From assembly GCA_019914995.1 (NCBI GenBank), contig CM034145.1, positions 2,790,001 to 2,854,000 on the forward strand: DNA of 64,000 nucleotides, given 5' to 3'. This document shows positions 1-12,763 of this stretch, one piece after another (the stretch's first letter is position 1; the number at the start of each line of letters is the position of its first letter). The DNA is from Acanthochlamys bracteata (lineage: Eukaryota; Streptophyta; Magnoliopsida; Pandanales; Velloziaceae). The translations under genes and the position numbers were made by a program. The notes under the pieces were generated by a model, which had not been told where the DNA came from, did no database searches, and worked only from the letters and a program-made list of their open reading frames with translations.

Positions 1-170
1 TTTTCGTTCGCCAACGGCACCGCCTAGGCTTTCTGGCGATTCCTTTTGCCTGAGCTCAGTCTTCGGCATCTTCGCTGCTCAATCTTCGTCTCCGATTTTT
101 TTCTTCCAGCGCTGCTCTTTATTGTCTTTGTCTCTCCCGTTGCTGCTCGTCACCGCTGCTCGTCTCTGTG

Positions 171-345
171 TGATTGCTCTCGTCTCCACCGTTTGATTGC
201 TCTCGTCTCCACCGTTTGATTGCTCTCGTCTCCAGTTTTCATCTGCTCTCTCCGTTTGATTTGCTTCGTCTTACCGATTTGCTCTCGCTGTTTGATTGTT
301 CGTCTTCGCTGCTCGTCTTCGTTTGATTGCTCTCGTCTCCAGTAT
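171..345. repeat. Short pyrimidine-rich tandem repeat
   Basis: A 23-24 bp unit built on tgattgctctcgtctcc occurs three times head to tail from 171 and returns at 327. The surrounding 1-360 is CT-rich with recurring gctgctcgtc words. It looks like the leader of the hAT-like gene that follows rather than coding sequence. Confidence 0.7.
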
Positions 346-365
346 TCATCTGCTCACCGCTGCTC

Positions 366-476
366 GATTAGTCGCCCCTTCACTGATTTGCCACACAGTT
401 GAAAACAGATTGTGTTTGCATCGAATAGTCGCCCTTCACTGATCTGCCACACAGTTGAAAACAAATTGGGTTTGCA
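366..476. repeat. Tandem duplication of about 55 bp
   Basis: Two adjacent copies (366-421 and 423-476) share the words gtcgccc, ttcactgat, tgccacacagttgaaaaca and gtttgca. They differ at several positions, so the duplication is not recent. It lies just before the recognisable zinc-finger part of the hAT relic. Confidence 0.8.
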
Positions 477-569
477 GGATGCAGCACAGCAATGTCTGGT
501 ATTGGTTCCAATCCATCTTCAAATTTTGCAACACAATTTTCAACAGTTCTAGTAGCTCAAAATTCTACC

Positions 570-3011
570 AGAGTGAGGTCACTATAAGCTTGGTGAAACT
601 GGCGGCAGTAACAAGAGAAGCAAATTGGTATGCAGTTATTGTTCGCGAGTATTTACAGTAGGTGGCATTTAGATTCAAACAATATTAGCTGGAGTGAAAG
701 GTGATGTTGGTGCTTACAAGTCTGTTCCTACCGACGTTCGCTATCAGATAAAGCTACTTATTGATGAGTTCGCTTAAAAAAATAAAGAAAACATCAGGAA
801 ATGCTGGATGAACATAATCTTTTTAGCCAACACCATAGAGAACGTGAGGAGCAAGCTTACACCATATTCAGAGAGTCGGGACACATCTTACTAGATCATA
901 GTACTTCTACAGAAGTTGCAGAGGGTTGTATAAGTAGAAAAAACTCAGGACAACATGCAACTAGAAAGGAAAAAAAGTAATGCATTTGGATTCCTATTTT
1001 ATGCCGAGAACAACTCCCAATGCACAACATACTTTGAAGAGTGTCTTGCAAATTAAGCAGACCATAGAAATATGTGGGCTTGCTATTTCTAAATTGATGA
1101 TTGATGCATGCATATCGTTTAATGTTGTTAATTCAATGTATTTTCAACCAATGGTAGATGTTATTGGTAATATGGGTGCGGGTTATAGAGTTCCTCTCTA
1201 TCATACTTTTAAAATTTTTTTGTTGAAAAAGAATGTCGCAGAGACAAAGCTCTACGTTGAGAGCTATCATGATGCATGGAAGAGATCATGGTATACCGTC
1301 ATGGCTGATTGATGGTCGGATCAAAATAGGATAACTCTTATCAATTACTTAGTTTATTGTCCAAAAGGTACTGTTTTTCTCAAATCTATTGATGCATCTA
1401 GTGCTTCAAATACTGCAGATATGTTAAATAAGCTCTTTAGAGAAGTTGTCTTCTATGTGGTGCTGAAAATGTCATTTATTTTGTCACGGATAATGCATCT
1501 AATTATGCTGCTGCTGGTAGACTTTAGAAAAAGAGTTTGTATTTTTGTTTTGGTCTCCTTGTGCTACACACTGTGTTAGTTTGATGTTTTATGACTTTGG
1601 CAAGTTAGATGAAGTTGGCAACTTGGTAGAACATGCATGTAGAATTACAAAGTATATTTATAACCACTATTTTGCCTTACATTTGATGAGAGAATTTACT
1701 TTTGGAAGGGGATACTTAGACCAACACCCCTTGCTTTGCAATTAATTTTATTACATTGCAAAGCATACTGGCTCAAAAAAATAGTTTGAAAGCTATGGTA
1801 ACATCAAGATAATGGACAACTTCAGCCTATGCTAAAGAAAGTGAATGAGAAAAAATTGTGGATGATGTGTTAACTCATTCTTTCTTATCAGAGTGTGCAA
1901 CTATTGTGAAACTTACTGCTCCTCTAGTTCGTTCTTCGCATTGTTAATAGTGATGATAGGCTTTACATAGGATATTTGTTTGAGGCTATTCATTGTGTTA
2001 AAACTGAAATATTGAGGAGATTCAAGAAGAATAAGGATAGAGTTGCAGCATATCTTAACATTATTGGGAACATGTGAGGTTATCAGTTAGGTAAATCTTT
2101 GCATTCAGCTGGTTATTGGCTCAACCATTGTTATCAATATGATAGTTCATTTGAAAAACTTCTTCCACTACTTTGGGGCTTCTTGATGTTATTGAAAAAT
2201 ATGTTTTTGGAGATTTTGAGTTGATCGGTAAGTTGCTTGGAGAGAGAAAGCTTTTTAGAAATGTCGAAGGAGACTTTGGACGTAATTCTGCAATAGCTAA
2301 TCGTAAATTATGGCTCCAGATAGTTATAGTTCCATACTTGATTTTTATATGTTTCTAGAAGAACCATCATTTTCTTGCTGTTTTTCACTTTTTCTTGTAT
2401 TCCAAAATTTTTACTCTTGCAGATGAATGATGGTTATTATATGAAAATAGTGCTAAACATCTCCAAAAACTTGTAGTGCTTCATGTTGTGAGAGAAATTG
2501 AAGCATATTTGAACATATACATTCCAAAAACAAAGAAATAGGCTAGAGCATCAACAGCTTAATGATCTTGTATATGTTCATTGTAACTTGAGATTGAGAC
2601 AAAGATAATTGTTCTTCACTTCTTCAATCTTTTTTATTGTTGATTTTATTGTATATACTTTTTTATATTTTTTATTAATTGTATATATATTAGGAATTAT
2701 TTTAAGAGTCAAAACTATGACCCTATCGATGTTGAAGAATTTAGTGACAATGATGAGTGGATAACCATGGATGAACCACCAATTTTACAACCAATCGGAA
2801 GCATGGTTAATTTAAGAGAAACCCGCTGATAGTATGTGTTTTTTCTTTTGTTTTCAATTAATAATATTTTATGGTAAATTTAAGAATATAACTTCTGAAA
2901 TATAATTGTATTGTAGATACTGAAAATGAATTAAATCTTGATTATCTTGGTTTGGATGATGAGGAAGACGAGGAGAATGAAGAGGGAGGTAACGAACATG
3001 GGTCTGCATGA
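570..3011 (+). pseudogene. hAT-superfamily transposase pseudogene (BED finger, DUF659, dimerisation region)
   Basis: Conceptual translation in shifting frames gives the standard order of plant Ac/hAT-like proteins. A BED-type zinc finger (LVCSYCSRVFT, around 610-665) is followed by GVKGDVGAYKSVPTDVRYQI (about 690-750). A DUF659-like stretch spans 980-1540, including FNVVNSMYF, CPKGTVFLKSIDASS and VTDNASNY. WSPCATHCVSLM begins near 1550, LLDVIEKYVFGDFELIGKLL near 2180, and the C-terminal dimerisation segment NRLEHQQLNDLVYVHCNLRL near 2540. An acidic tail rich in D and E ends at 3011. Stops and frameshifts interrupt every block (for example in the finger, after 1310, at 1530 and 1743), so no transposase can be made. 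Introns may account for some gaps but not for the in-frame stops. Terminal inverted repeats were not found; the 5' end may lie outside the window. Confidence 0.85.
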
Positions 3012-3586
3012 GAGTTTCTCCGTGTCAAGGTATGTTTTTGATCCATGTCAATGTGACATTCAGTCACTAATACATGTTTCTGTACTTGCTATGTTCTGTG
3101 AACATTTGGAAAATTTTGTTAATATGTTCTGTGCTTGGTATTTTTCTGTAACTATTCCCATTTAGTTGCTGTGTTCTTTAGAAAATTCAGTCTCTAATAG
3201 ACTCAATTATATTGATGTAGCATGTAGTAGTTGGTTGGTCCTGTGACAAAAAATAGGAGTCTGCTTGCTGGTGGTTGTTATTTTCAAAGTGATAGAATTT
3301 GTATTTTTTGGATGTTCACTTGCATGTGTTCTTGCTAGTTGTATTGCATGACTTGAATATAAGTTCCATCAGTTGGATGGAAATTGGAAAGGGTGCTTTT
3401 TCTAAAGATGATCCAATATTCAGTTGATTAGTTCTATATGCATATCTACGAGCATGAATCTAGTAATAACCGTACATGTATGAGCTTCAGCATTCCATTG
3501 CTGAAATACTTCATATGTACTGCTGGCATACTTCATAGGTATTGCTCACTGTGTTATGCTCTCTTTTGGACGCTGGAATTTTTTTC
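3012..3586. other. AT-rich stretch without recognised gene
   Basis: T-rich sequence directly downstream of the hAT relic. Short open frames show no family resemblance. It may be the 3' non-coding part of the hAT element. Confidence 0.5.
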
Positions 3587-3870
3587 CTTACTGCCAGCAT
3601 AAAATTTCCTGAATTTTTTGATAAAGTATAAGCACTAGTATGATAGTCTTTTATGTGGAAATTGTTTCTTGCTGCCAGCATAGGCTCTTTCTGGATTATT
3701 GTTTTGATCTAGTATAAGCACTAGTTTGGCAGACTTTGTGGAATTGTTTTTCTTACTACCAGCATAGGATTTTTTGTACTTCTTTTCATCTTGTATAATT
3801 GTATAATCACTAGTATGGCAGGCGGACTTTGTGGATTTTTTTTGTTGCCAGCATATCCTGCATTTGTTTC
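3587..3870. repeat. Degenerate minisatellite, 82-89 bp unit, about 3.3 copies
   Basis: The word ctgccagcata (also ctaccagcata, ttgccagcata) recurs at about 3590, 3671, 3755 and 3845. Between copies runs a shared segment with tagtataagcactagt, a tggcagactttgtgga-like word and a T-run. Spacing is 82, 83 and 89 bp. The copies differ by substitutions and small indels, so the array is old. Confidence 0.8.
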
Positions 3871-6081
3871 ATGTATGTAATATGATATGATGTTGTTCCC
3901 TACATTTTGTTTCCTGCAAAATAGGATTTCCTGCATTTGTTAGCTGAATTGGATTGCAACATAGGTTTTTCAGATTGCGTTAACTGAATACTGGCAAACA
4001 AAACAGAATTGATTTTCCTTTACAAAACAGAAGTGATAAGCAAAACATTTGTTTCCTGCATGTTATAACATAATAGATTTTTCTTTTATAAATTGGATCG
4101 CTACAGCTTTTGTTAGTTGTTTGGATGATATCAGCTGTCTTCTTTATTGTATTGGACTTTTCATAATCCACTTGATGTCATAGATTAATATTGCACATGT
4201 ACCACTAGATGAGCTTGTTGACTTCTTGGCAGAGTTGAAGCCTTGAATTAAAGGTGTTTTTTATATTCTCCAACATAGCTAAAGTCTTGAAGGGATGTCT
4301 CTCTAGTTTTTGCTCCCTGCAAAGCTTTGAAGTTCTTGAAAATTGAGATGTTGTTGCTGTTTGGATGTTATTGATGAAATGATGAATTGTTGCTTTTCAA
4401 TTGGTATTATTGTTGAAACTTGAAACTAGGTGCAAAGTAAGTTTTTTGTGTATGGAATGGATTAATGTTATTGTTGAAATGGAATGGATCTTACTGTCTT
4501 TTGAAGTGAAATGGAATGGTATTATTTGCAAGTAAGTTTTATGTGTATGCGAACTTGCGAAGTATAGTTGTTGTGCTGTGACTGCTATCTAGAGACTATA
4601 GACCAGGTGTTGGTTGACCCGCTGGATCAACTTATGAACCGTTGACTCGAACAATCTTCCGGATCGATTGGGATTGCTCAAATAGTGTTTAAAAGAATCA
4701 CTGCTTTTTCGAAACATGAATTTATTTTTTTAGCTTAAAGAATTAATAAAATATATATAAATAATTTGATAATGTATATTGTCTATACAAAAAGAGAATT
4801 ATTGAGCTCCAAAAATCATTTTCAGTTTTAATAGTGGGAGTGCGTTCAAGAGAAGCATTCAAAACGCATTTCCAAACGAGGACAAAAGTGATGGCGAGAC
4901 CGTACATTATTACAAGTGTATGAGGTAAAAAGAGTGAATTTTGCATATCATATACTTTACCTCTTGTGATTTTCAAAACTTGTGATCTCTTGATTTCAAA
5001 AATTTACTTCATTAAAATTGAAATTTGAAAATAATATTTATATAACTAATTTGTAAAATTAATTGTTAAATGTATATCATATTTTCTTAAGAAGATATGC
5101 TGCAAATGTCTATACCAAATGACATGGCTTCAATCTTAAGAATAAATTGAAATGAATAGAAACAATTACTGTATTTAAGGGATTAATCCATAAAAGAATC
5201 TTAAATCTTAAATCTCTGAAATTGATAACTATTACTAAAAAGTACATTTTTTACTAAGAATGAATTTTGATAAGATAAGATAAACATTATATACGGCCAA
5301 TAAACAAAAAAATTATTTCTATAGACTATGAACTACCAAAGTTAAGTTTGAAACATAAAATAACTGCATTTCCATCAAAGTTGGAAACGACAAACTCCAT
5401 TATTCATCAGCATTTCATATTTATAAATAGATAATAATTTCTTTAGTCCATAGATAAAGTTTATGACAGATTAAAGAGTACTCTAAAGGTATAATTAGTA
5501 GGTGAGTTTATAGTACGTTCATTTGTAATGTTAAATGCTCATTTAGGTAAATACTTTTAAAGTTCACAGTTTTCTTATAAATGATAAAGAATAGTTGCTT
5601 TAAAAATATAATCACTCAAATAAGTTCTTTTATAAGGTAAACAAAGTAACAAACCACACTATGGTTTTGTTATATAATGTCTTAAATACCAGGTGTAGCA
5701 CGTGCATCGATATGAAGCTAGTAAATATAAATCGGTGTGGTTCTGATTTAGGTTTAGAATTTGTTTATTTTACTTTTTTAAAGTGAGATATTAAAGATAA
5801 CATATATAAAATGAATTACTTAAATAAATTATTAAAAATAAGTTTAATTTTTATTTGAAGTGAGTTTATAAGTAAAGTTTCTTATTTAAAAATTTTTGTG
5901 AGAAAAAATCAGTTTCAAATACAAGTAGACATGTTCCTAAAATTTTCATCTATTTTTTTTTATTATATGATGAGCTCGTAGCACAATGGTACACGGGCAA
6001 GATCTATCATCTCAGAAGGGCTGCAGAGAGACCAATGCAAGCTCAGAGGTGAGCCATGAGATGTAGAGGATTTGCCTGGGA
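3871..6081. other. AT-rich intergenic stretch
   Basis: No coding signature on either strand. A small internal repeat of the words gcaagtaagttttatgtgtatg and tggaatgg occurs at 4430-4560. The sequence near 4605-4660 has gttgacccgctggatc and ccgttgactcgaac, resembling non-coding ends of hAT elements, but I cannot pair it with a left end. Confidence 0.4.
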
Positions 6082-6540
6082 TGTTAGTTATTTATGTAAC
6101 TCTATATTATATCATAATTTAATAAAATATAATACGAAAATTTAGAAATTCAATAATTTTTATATAACTTAAACAAAAAAAATATACTTTGGTCCATAAT
6201 ACTTATTTTCAATCAACTATTGTCTTTTGAAAATTTGATTTTTCTCTCTTAGTTTTTACTTAATTCTAAAGCAATATTTAAATGATAGAATAGATAACAG
6301 AGCTTTAGATAAAAATTGAGATAGAGAGAGAATCAAGCATTCATTTAGAAATATATTTATAATTCACAATCATCATAATGTAGTTGCTGTAACTTCTCTC
6401 AAGTGGAGAGTTACTGTAACTTTTCACTATAAAGAGTTATTATAATTTTCATCATAATAAATAGTTTTAATAACTCTTTAATCAATAGAATATTACCATT
6501 ATTTATTAGACCAAATATTAAACATGAGCCACATCCAATA
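6082..6540 (-). repeat. 3' LTR of the minus-strand copia element
   Basis: It starts tgttagttatttatgtaactc on the plus strand and ends gccacatccaata. It pairs with 11596-12057, for example caattattgtcttttgaaaa-type and agataaaaattgagatagag words in both. On the minus strand it begins TATTGGATGTGGC, a slightly mutated form of the usual TGTTGG start of copia LTRs. Confidence 0.9.
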
Positions 6541-6879
6541 TTCTTTCATTTGGCTCATGTGTTATAATTTTTAATTTTATGGTTTAATAAAACTTAATCC
6601 GCAATAACTTAAATCCTTTAGTTAATTAGTTATACCATGATATTATTATTAAGTAAAGACTAACACGAGTCATGGCGGTTCTATATCATTAACTCGACAT
6701 AGTTCCTTCAATGTACTACAAAATCAGTCTTAAACTTAATAAAATCTACAAATGAGAATTACTATAATGGTACATGTAATGTCTTTATAAAAAATAAATT
6801 CTGTCAGTGTTCCTATAAATCTTTTACGTGTATACCAATAAAAGAAATAGAATATATAATAGAAACAATATATAAATGA

Positions 6880-9800
6880 GCTCGAGTGTCAAAAACGTAA
6901 ACATTAAAATTTTTCAATGGATCCGCAATCATTAGATTGGTGCTAATATGCTCAATTGACATTTTTTATTTCTGAACTTCTTCTTTAACGGCAAGATATT
7001 TTAATTCCATATGTTTAGCACACTTAAAATATTATCGTTCTTAGAGAAGAAAACTACTGCAGAATTACCACAGTAAATTTTTAGCGATTTGATAATACTG
7101 TCAACAACGCCAAGCTCAGAAAAAAAAATCTGCAGCCAATTAGTTTGAATTGTGGCCTCAAAGTATGCATAGATTTTAGCTTTCATAGCGGAAGTAGTAA
7201 TGACAGACTGCCTCGTATTTTTTCATGATACTATTTCTCCAGTCAAAAGGAACACATATCCGAATGTGAATTTTCTACTATTATCACATCCAGCAAAGTC
7301 TAAATCCCAAAATTCGATAATCTCCAAATTGTCAGATCTTTAGTAAGTGAGCATATGATCTTTCGTTCCTTACAAATATCTTGATATTTTCTTTGCAGCC
7401 CTCCAGTGATCGTGTTCTGGATTACTCCGACTGTAAAACTAATGTCGAAACTAGTACAATTGTGAGCATACATCAGGATCCCAACAAGAGATGCATAAGG
7501 AATTTTTTTATTTGTTTGTGTTCCAATTCATTCTTTCGACATTGCATAAGGTTAAACTTGTCACCTTTTTAGATTGGAACAACACTTACTGAATTTTTCA
7601 TTTTAAATCTCTCTAGAACTTTATTAATATATGTTTTCTGAGACAACCCTAACAATCCTTATGATCGATCTCGATAAATTTCAATACCAATCACAAAAGC
7701 TGCATCTCCAATATCTTTAGATATAGACACCAATTAACAGTGTTTTTTTAAATCCTAAAGAGGTGATAGTATCATTAAATTTAAGATACCATTGTCGAAA
7801 GGTCTGCTTAAGTCCGTATATTGATTTCTTAAATTTACATACTAATTTTTTTTTTCCTTCAACCAAGAAGCCTTCGGGTTGACATATATATACTTTCTTA
7901 TCTAAATTTTCATTCAAAAAGGCGATTTTTACATCCATTTGATATAATTCTAAATCATAATGAGCTATCAAAACTATAATAATTCTAAATGAGTCCTTTC
8001 TTAAAACTAGAGAAAATGTTTCATTATAATCAATGCATTCTTTTAAGTAAAACTCTTAACAACAAGTCTAGCTTTATATTGTTCGATATTGCCATTTGAG
8101 TCACGTTTGGTTTTAAAGACCCACTTATATCTAATACACTTATGTCCTTCTAGCAAATCAATAAGTTCCCGTACTTTATTACATTGCATAGATTTCAGCT
8201 CATCATTCATGGCTCTATTCATTCAGAACTATTGGTACCATCAATGACCTGTGAAAATAAAACTAGATCATCATTAATACCCAAGTCAAAATTTGACTCT
8301 TAAAAGTAAACCACATAATGGTTCGAAATAGCAGATTTTTTTGGTCTTTGAGATCTTCTTAAATGCTATCTCTTGTGGCTCATTTACAATAGGTTCATCG
8401 AGATTAATGTCATTCAGAGTTATTTGTTGTTATTGCACACTATTAAATCGTTCTACAGCTGTAGGAACAACAACTTTATAAAAAGTTTGAGGTAGAAAAA
8501 TTTGTTCCCTAACTTTTTTAATTTCCACTTTGAGTGGTTTTCACTTCCACTAATTACACCATTTTTAATGAGTCTACCATTTCCAATTTCAATAATTTTT
8601 GTATTATGATTAAGATAATAAAATATATACTTTTTTTATTTTTCTGGATAACTAATAAAAAATTTACTTATTGTTCTTACATGCAGTTTCTTTTCATGTG
8701 CATTATAAATTCTTACCTCTGCCAGATAATTCCAAACATGTAGGTGCCTTAAACTATATATTTTTTTTGTCCACAGTTCAAAAAGAGTTTTTCGAACTGC
8801 CTTACTAGAAACCTTGTTTAACAAATACATGACAGTTTTTAAAGCATACATTCACAAAGATTTGGGTTAAGATGAATTACTTAACATACTTATAACCATA
8901 TTTATTAGAGTACAATTACGTCTTTCTACTATATCATTTTGTTACGGTGTGCTTGGCATTGTGTATTGAGCATATATGTCATGTCTTTCAAAATATTTAG
9001 CAAATGGATCTGGACATTGACCCGTTTTATCATACTTTTTAGAATATTCATCACATCTGTCAGATCTGATAATTTTCACCTTTCTATCTGTCTTTCAATT
9101 TCAGTAATAAATACCTCTAAGGCATTTATTGCATGAAATTTTTCATGTAACAGATAGATATAACCATAATATAAAAAATTATCAATAAAGATGATAAAAT
9201 ATTTTTCTCCACTAAAAAATGAAACATCAAAAAGTTCACAAATGTGAGTATGTATAATCTCAAAAAGCGGTGTACTTCTTGTGGCTCTTTTTTTTGTGTG
9301 TTTGGTTTATTTTCTTTTAATACATTCCACACATATACCAAGATCGATAAAATCTGAATTCGAAAGAATTTCTTTTGTTACCAATCTTTCTAATCTTGAT
9401 TTGGATATGTGACCCAAACATTTATGCCACAAATAAACTGAACATTCATTCATTAAACCTCGTTTAGTGCCAACATCATGATGCAATGTTAAAAGTGTTT
9501 CAGCAAAAGAATTATCAAGTTTTAACTTGTATAACCCATCATATAAGACATCAGAACCAATAATATAGTTTTGTATAAACAAACTAAAATATATATTTCT
9601 AAATTCAAAAGAGTATCCATGAATGTCAAGTTTTGAAAAGAAATTAAATTGCGAAAAATACAAGGTATATAAAGTGTTTCAAATAAATCCAATTGATAGC
9701 TAGTGTCTAAAAATAAACGATAAGTTCATATGGATTCAACTGGAATGTTGACTCGATTTCTCATAAAAATAAATTTTCTGTTTTAGGTTTGTGATTCGAT
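6880..9800 (-). pseudogene. Copia pol pseudogene (integrase, reverse transcriptase, RNase H)
   Basis: Read on the minus strand from 9800 downwards. A GAG-pre-integrase block (9663-9307) has YLWHKCLGHISKSRLERL. Integrase fragments follow at about 9340-8560, with several stops and shifts. Reverse transcriptase (about 8060-7380) has ECIDYNETFSLV, AHYDLELYQMDVKIAFLNE, QPEGF and KSIYGLKQTFRQWYLKF. RNase H (about 7240-6990) has the stretch ending NSAVVFF. The catalytic YVDD segment is missing: the frame passes from the LGF region (about 7730) almost directly to a DIGDAAFVIGIEI block (about 7700). That deletion alone would inactivate the enzyme. The family is the same as the plus-strand element at 53-59.8 kb, which still has YVDD. 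Confidence 0.88.
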
Positions 9801-9814
9801 GTCGTAATAAATCC

Positions 9815-10700
9815 CTACATCGTATTTGAAACATGAGTAGTACAGTCGGATTCAATCCACCAAATATTATAAGAAATTTCAGCTAAATTTGATTCGAAAC
9901 ATACATAAGTATGATGCTTACCTTTCTTTTTGAACCAAACCTTACGCTTTATGTAATCTTTTTGATAGTATTCAGGTTTCTTACAGAACTGACACTTGTC
10001 ATCTTTACATTCCTTTTTATGCAATGAATCGGAAGACCCATTTGTCTTAAATGGTTTTTGTGCTTCCTTTCCATTCTTTCTACCTTTTTTTTCAACTTCT
10101 TGATGCTTAATAAAAATGAACGGAATGGGTTCGCAATTTCTTAAGTCTTGTCTCCTATTGTACAAGCATACTGTGCAATTCACTCACATTATATCTGTCA
10201 TTCATAGTATTATAATTCATTTGCAATGGAACATATTCAGGAGGCAATAAATTAATAATAAACAATACAATAAAATTCTCATCCACATTCATTCCCAAGG
10301 ACTTCAATCTTGCTGCAATATTTGACATTTCAATAACATACTCATGCATAGTATAAGATCCATCAAATTTCATAGTGGTCAATGTACCATAAGTGTTACA
10401 GCAAGTGACTTATCAGCTATTTAGGAACGCTCTTCCACAAACTTCATAAATATCTTACCACTTTCAGTGTTAGGAAGAGTTGACTTAATGTTCTTTGGAC
10501 AGTCATTCGCATAAACATTAGGTTTAGTCTGTTTGATCTTTCCTAAATACTATGAAAAGATTTTTCTTCATTGCTGCTGTCATCAGTAAGAGCAGCGATA
10601 TTCTTAATTAAAAGTGCTAAACTAAGATCCAGTACACCTAAATGAAACTGAACTTGCTCACACTAATCAGAGAAATTAAGTCCATTGAATAGTGATACAG
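9815..10700 (-). pseudogene. Copia gag pseudogene with damaged zinc knuckle
   Basis: On the minus strand the first recognisable gag words (FSDWCEQVQFHLGVLDL) lie near 10690. TTMKFDGSYTMHEYVIEMSN follows from about 10380, then AARLKSLGMNVDENF, and a knuckle at about 10000-9950. The knuckle reads CQFCKKPEYYQKDYIKRK: the CCHC zinc ligands after the first two cysteines are tyrosines. Frameshifts separate at least three blocks (10700-10390, 10382-10155, 10183-9815). It is the gag of the element spanning 6082-12057. Confidence 0.85.
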
Positions 10701-11580
10701 AAGTAGCATGCGCAAAAAAATAAGAATAGATGTTGCAAAATTAATAAATGCTCGCCGATTATTACTTTGACTTTCACAAACTTTTAAATACATAATACTG
10801 ATTCAAATAATTTATTTAAGCAATAAATGTATATTGAAATTCTCTTTTGGGTGAAACAACAACATACAACATAAACAATAATGATACTAAAAGTAAAATT
10901 TTAACTTAATTTGGTAAATAAATATATCCACTTATACATGTTTGCTATCTTTGGATATCAAAATATATAAATCACCACATCATGTTTATGAAATATAAGA
11001 ATTACCAATCAATGTTTGAGAGATTTTAAATGTCTTATAATCATAAACTTTAATTATCCATAAAAATAAAATATTTAATATAGTGCCATATTAATTATAA
11101 GCATCGCATACTTATGAATAATTGAATATATAGAATATATATAATTTGAAATTCACGACAGCTTATGATTTGGCCACTTTAGTTACTAGCAAACCATCAT
11201 AATGCAATTCAAAGTAACATACAAATTCTACAATCTGAAATTTGCAAAAATTTAAAATTTGGCCACTTTGGTGACTAACAAACCATCATAATATAAATTG
11301 AAACTATATAAATTTAATAGTTGTAAGAAAATGATTCATACATATATGATATAAGTTTTTCTAAGCAATATATCACATAAATCACCATATAATATCATAC
11401 AATTTATGATGCTAATAATTTAATTGGCGAAATTTATACATACTTGAGCATACAGAAAATCTAAATTTATAAATCCAACAGCAGCGGAAGACATAAACTC
11501 CCAAAATAAATAATTTGAGGATTTTCATAATCAAGAGAAAAAAAAAATTTTAATGAAAAATCACCGGTTTCTAAAATCTT

Positions 11581-11593
11581 GGCTCAGATATCA
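11581..11593 (-). other. Primer-binding site of the copia element
   Basis: The minus strand reads TGATATCTGAGCC, 2 bp inside the 5' LTR edge at 11596. It matches the 3' end complement of plant initiator-Met tRNA (TGGTATCAGAGCC) except at two bases, fixing the element's orientation. Confidence 0.75.
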
Positions 11594-11595
11594 CA

Positions 11596-12057
11596 TGTAA
11601 GTTATTTTCGTAACTCTATGTGATATCATAATTTACATAGAACATAATACGAAGACCTATAAACTCAATAATTTTTATATAATTTAAACAAGAGAAACAT
11701 ATCTTGCTCCATAACGCTTATCTTCAATCAATTATTGTCTTTTGAAAACTTGATTTTTCTCTCTTGGTCTTTACTTGATTCTAAGGCAATACTTAAATGA
11801 TGGAATAGATAACAAAAATTTAGATAAAAATTGAGATAGAGAGAGGATCTAATATTCATTTAGGAATATATTTATAACTCACAACCATTATAGTGGTTAG
11901 TTGTTATAATTTCTCTCAAGTGAAGAGTTATTGTAACTTCCCACTATAAAAAGTTATTATAACTTCTCTCATAATAGATAGTTTTAATAACTCATTAACT
12001 AATAGGATATTACTATTATTTATTAAATCAAACATTACACATGAGCTATATCCAATA
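11596..12057 (-). repeat. 5' LTR of the minus-strand copia element
   Basis: Partner of 6082-6540. On the plus strand it starts tgtaagttattttcgtaac and ends gagctatatccaata. Both copies share gtaactctat, caattattgtcttttgaaaa, tgatttttctctcttggt and ttataactcacaa-like words. The next 100 bp inward hold the primer site. Confidence 0.9.
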
Positions 12058-12763
12058 CCGGATGCAAGTCCTGAGCTACTGTAACTGCTCAGGGAGATAA
12101 GGACTCGGGTGCAGATGTTTCCACTACATATAGTTAGAGTTCAACTTGTTTTCAATTTGCTTTCTTTATTTCATTAGCTGTATATAATTCTATCCAGGTA
12201 ACTATGAGTCTGGTAGAATTCCATTTCTAGAGCTAATAGATGGAAAGCCTCTAGGATTATAAATAAGTTCCTTTATATTTGGGGCTGTTTGAAAGTACAT
12301 ATAAAAATTATTTTTCTGAATGAAGAATATTTTTATTCTATATTTACTATTGACATATTAATTAAAATTGTTATTTGTTTAATTATTACCTAAGTCCATA
12401 GCTGGAAGAAGAGCATATTGCATTAAACCCCACAGTTGAGGAGGAAGTAAAGCATCCACTACCAAACCCAACTTATGCCCAGATCCTGCAAACATTTACC
12501 AACTTTGAGAGCGAAAACTTTACTAGATTGAACGGAAAAACTGCAAAGGACAACCTAAAACAATAATGATATACAAAAGAGCCAAATCCTGTCTATGCCT
12601 GCCGAAGTAGTGCGTATATGTGTAGGTAAACATTAATTTTTGCTGTGTTCTGAAATCAGGGATCTTTCTTCACTAATTAATTCATGTATGCAAAACATTT
12701 TCTTTTGAGAAGTATATCTCTAAGTAAACTATGAAACACAAAAAGACACTTCTACCACGCAGC
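12058..12763. other. Intergenic stretch with a possible truncated MITE
   Basis: No gene recognised. At 12285 the words ggggctgtttgaaagt and an attatttttctgaatgaagaatatttttattc-like run resemble the left end of the TAA-targeting MITE family. No right end (gccaaac..cccc) follows within 300 bp, so at most it is a truncated copy (about 12285-12400). Confidence 0.4.

Larger units (their letters stand above)
6082..12057 (-). mobile_element. Ty1/copia LTR retrotransposon, near full length, inactive
   Basis: Two LTRs flank about 5.05 kb of internal sequence: 6082-6540 is the 3' LTR and 11596-12057 the 5' LTR, because coding reads on the minus strand. The LTRs align over their whole length with many substitutions. 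Next to the 5' LTR, 11581-11593 read on the minus strand is TGATATCTGAGCC, which matches the initiator-Met tRNA primer site TGGTATCAGAGCC at 11 of 13 bases. A purine run (aaatgaaagaa) abuts the 3' LTR at about 6541-6552. Inside, in transcription order, are gag, zinc knuckle, GAG-pre-integrase, integrase, reverse transcriptase and RNase H, all broken. Candidate target duplications (tggga before 6082, ccgga after 12057) match at only 3 of 5 bases. Confidence 0.9.

Noticed and set aside
5960-6070. tRNA-like words (agcacaatggtac) before the copia LTR
   Set aside because: No cloverleaf could be formed and no B box is present.
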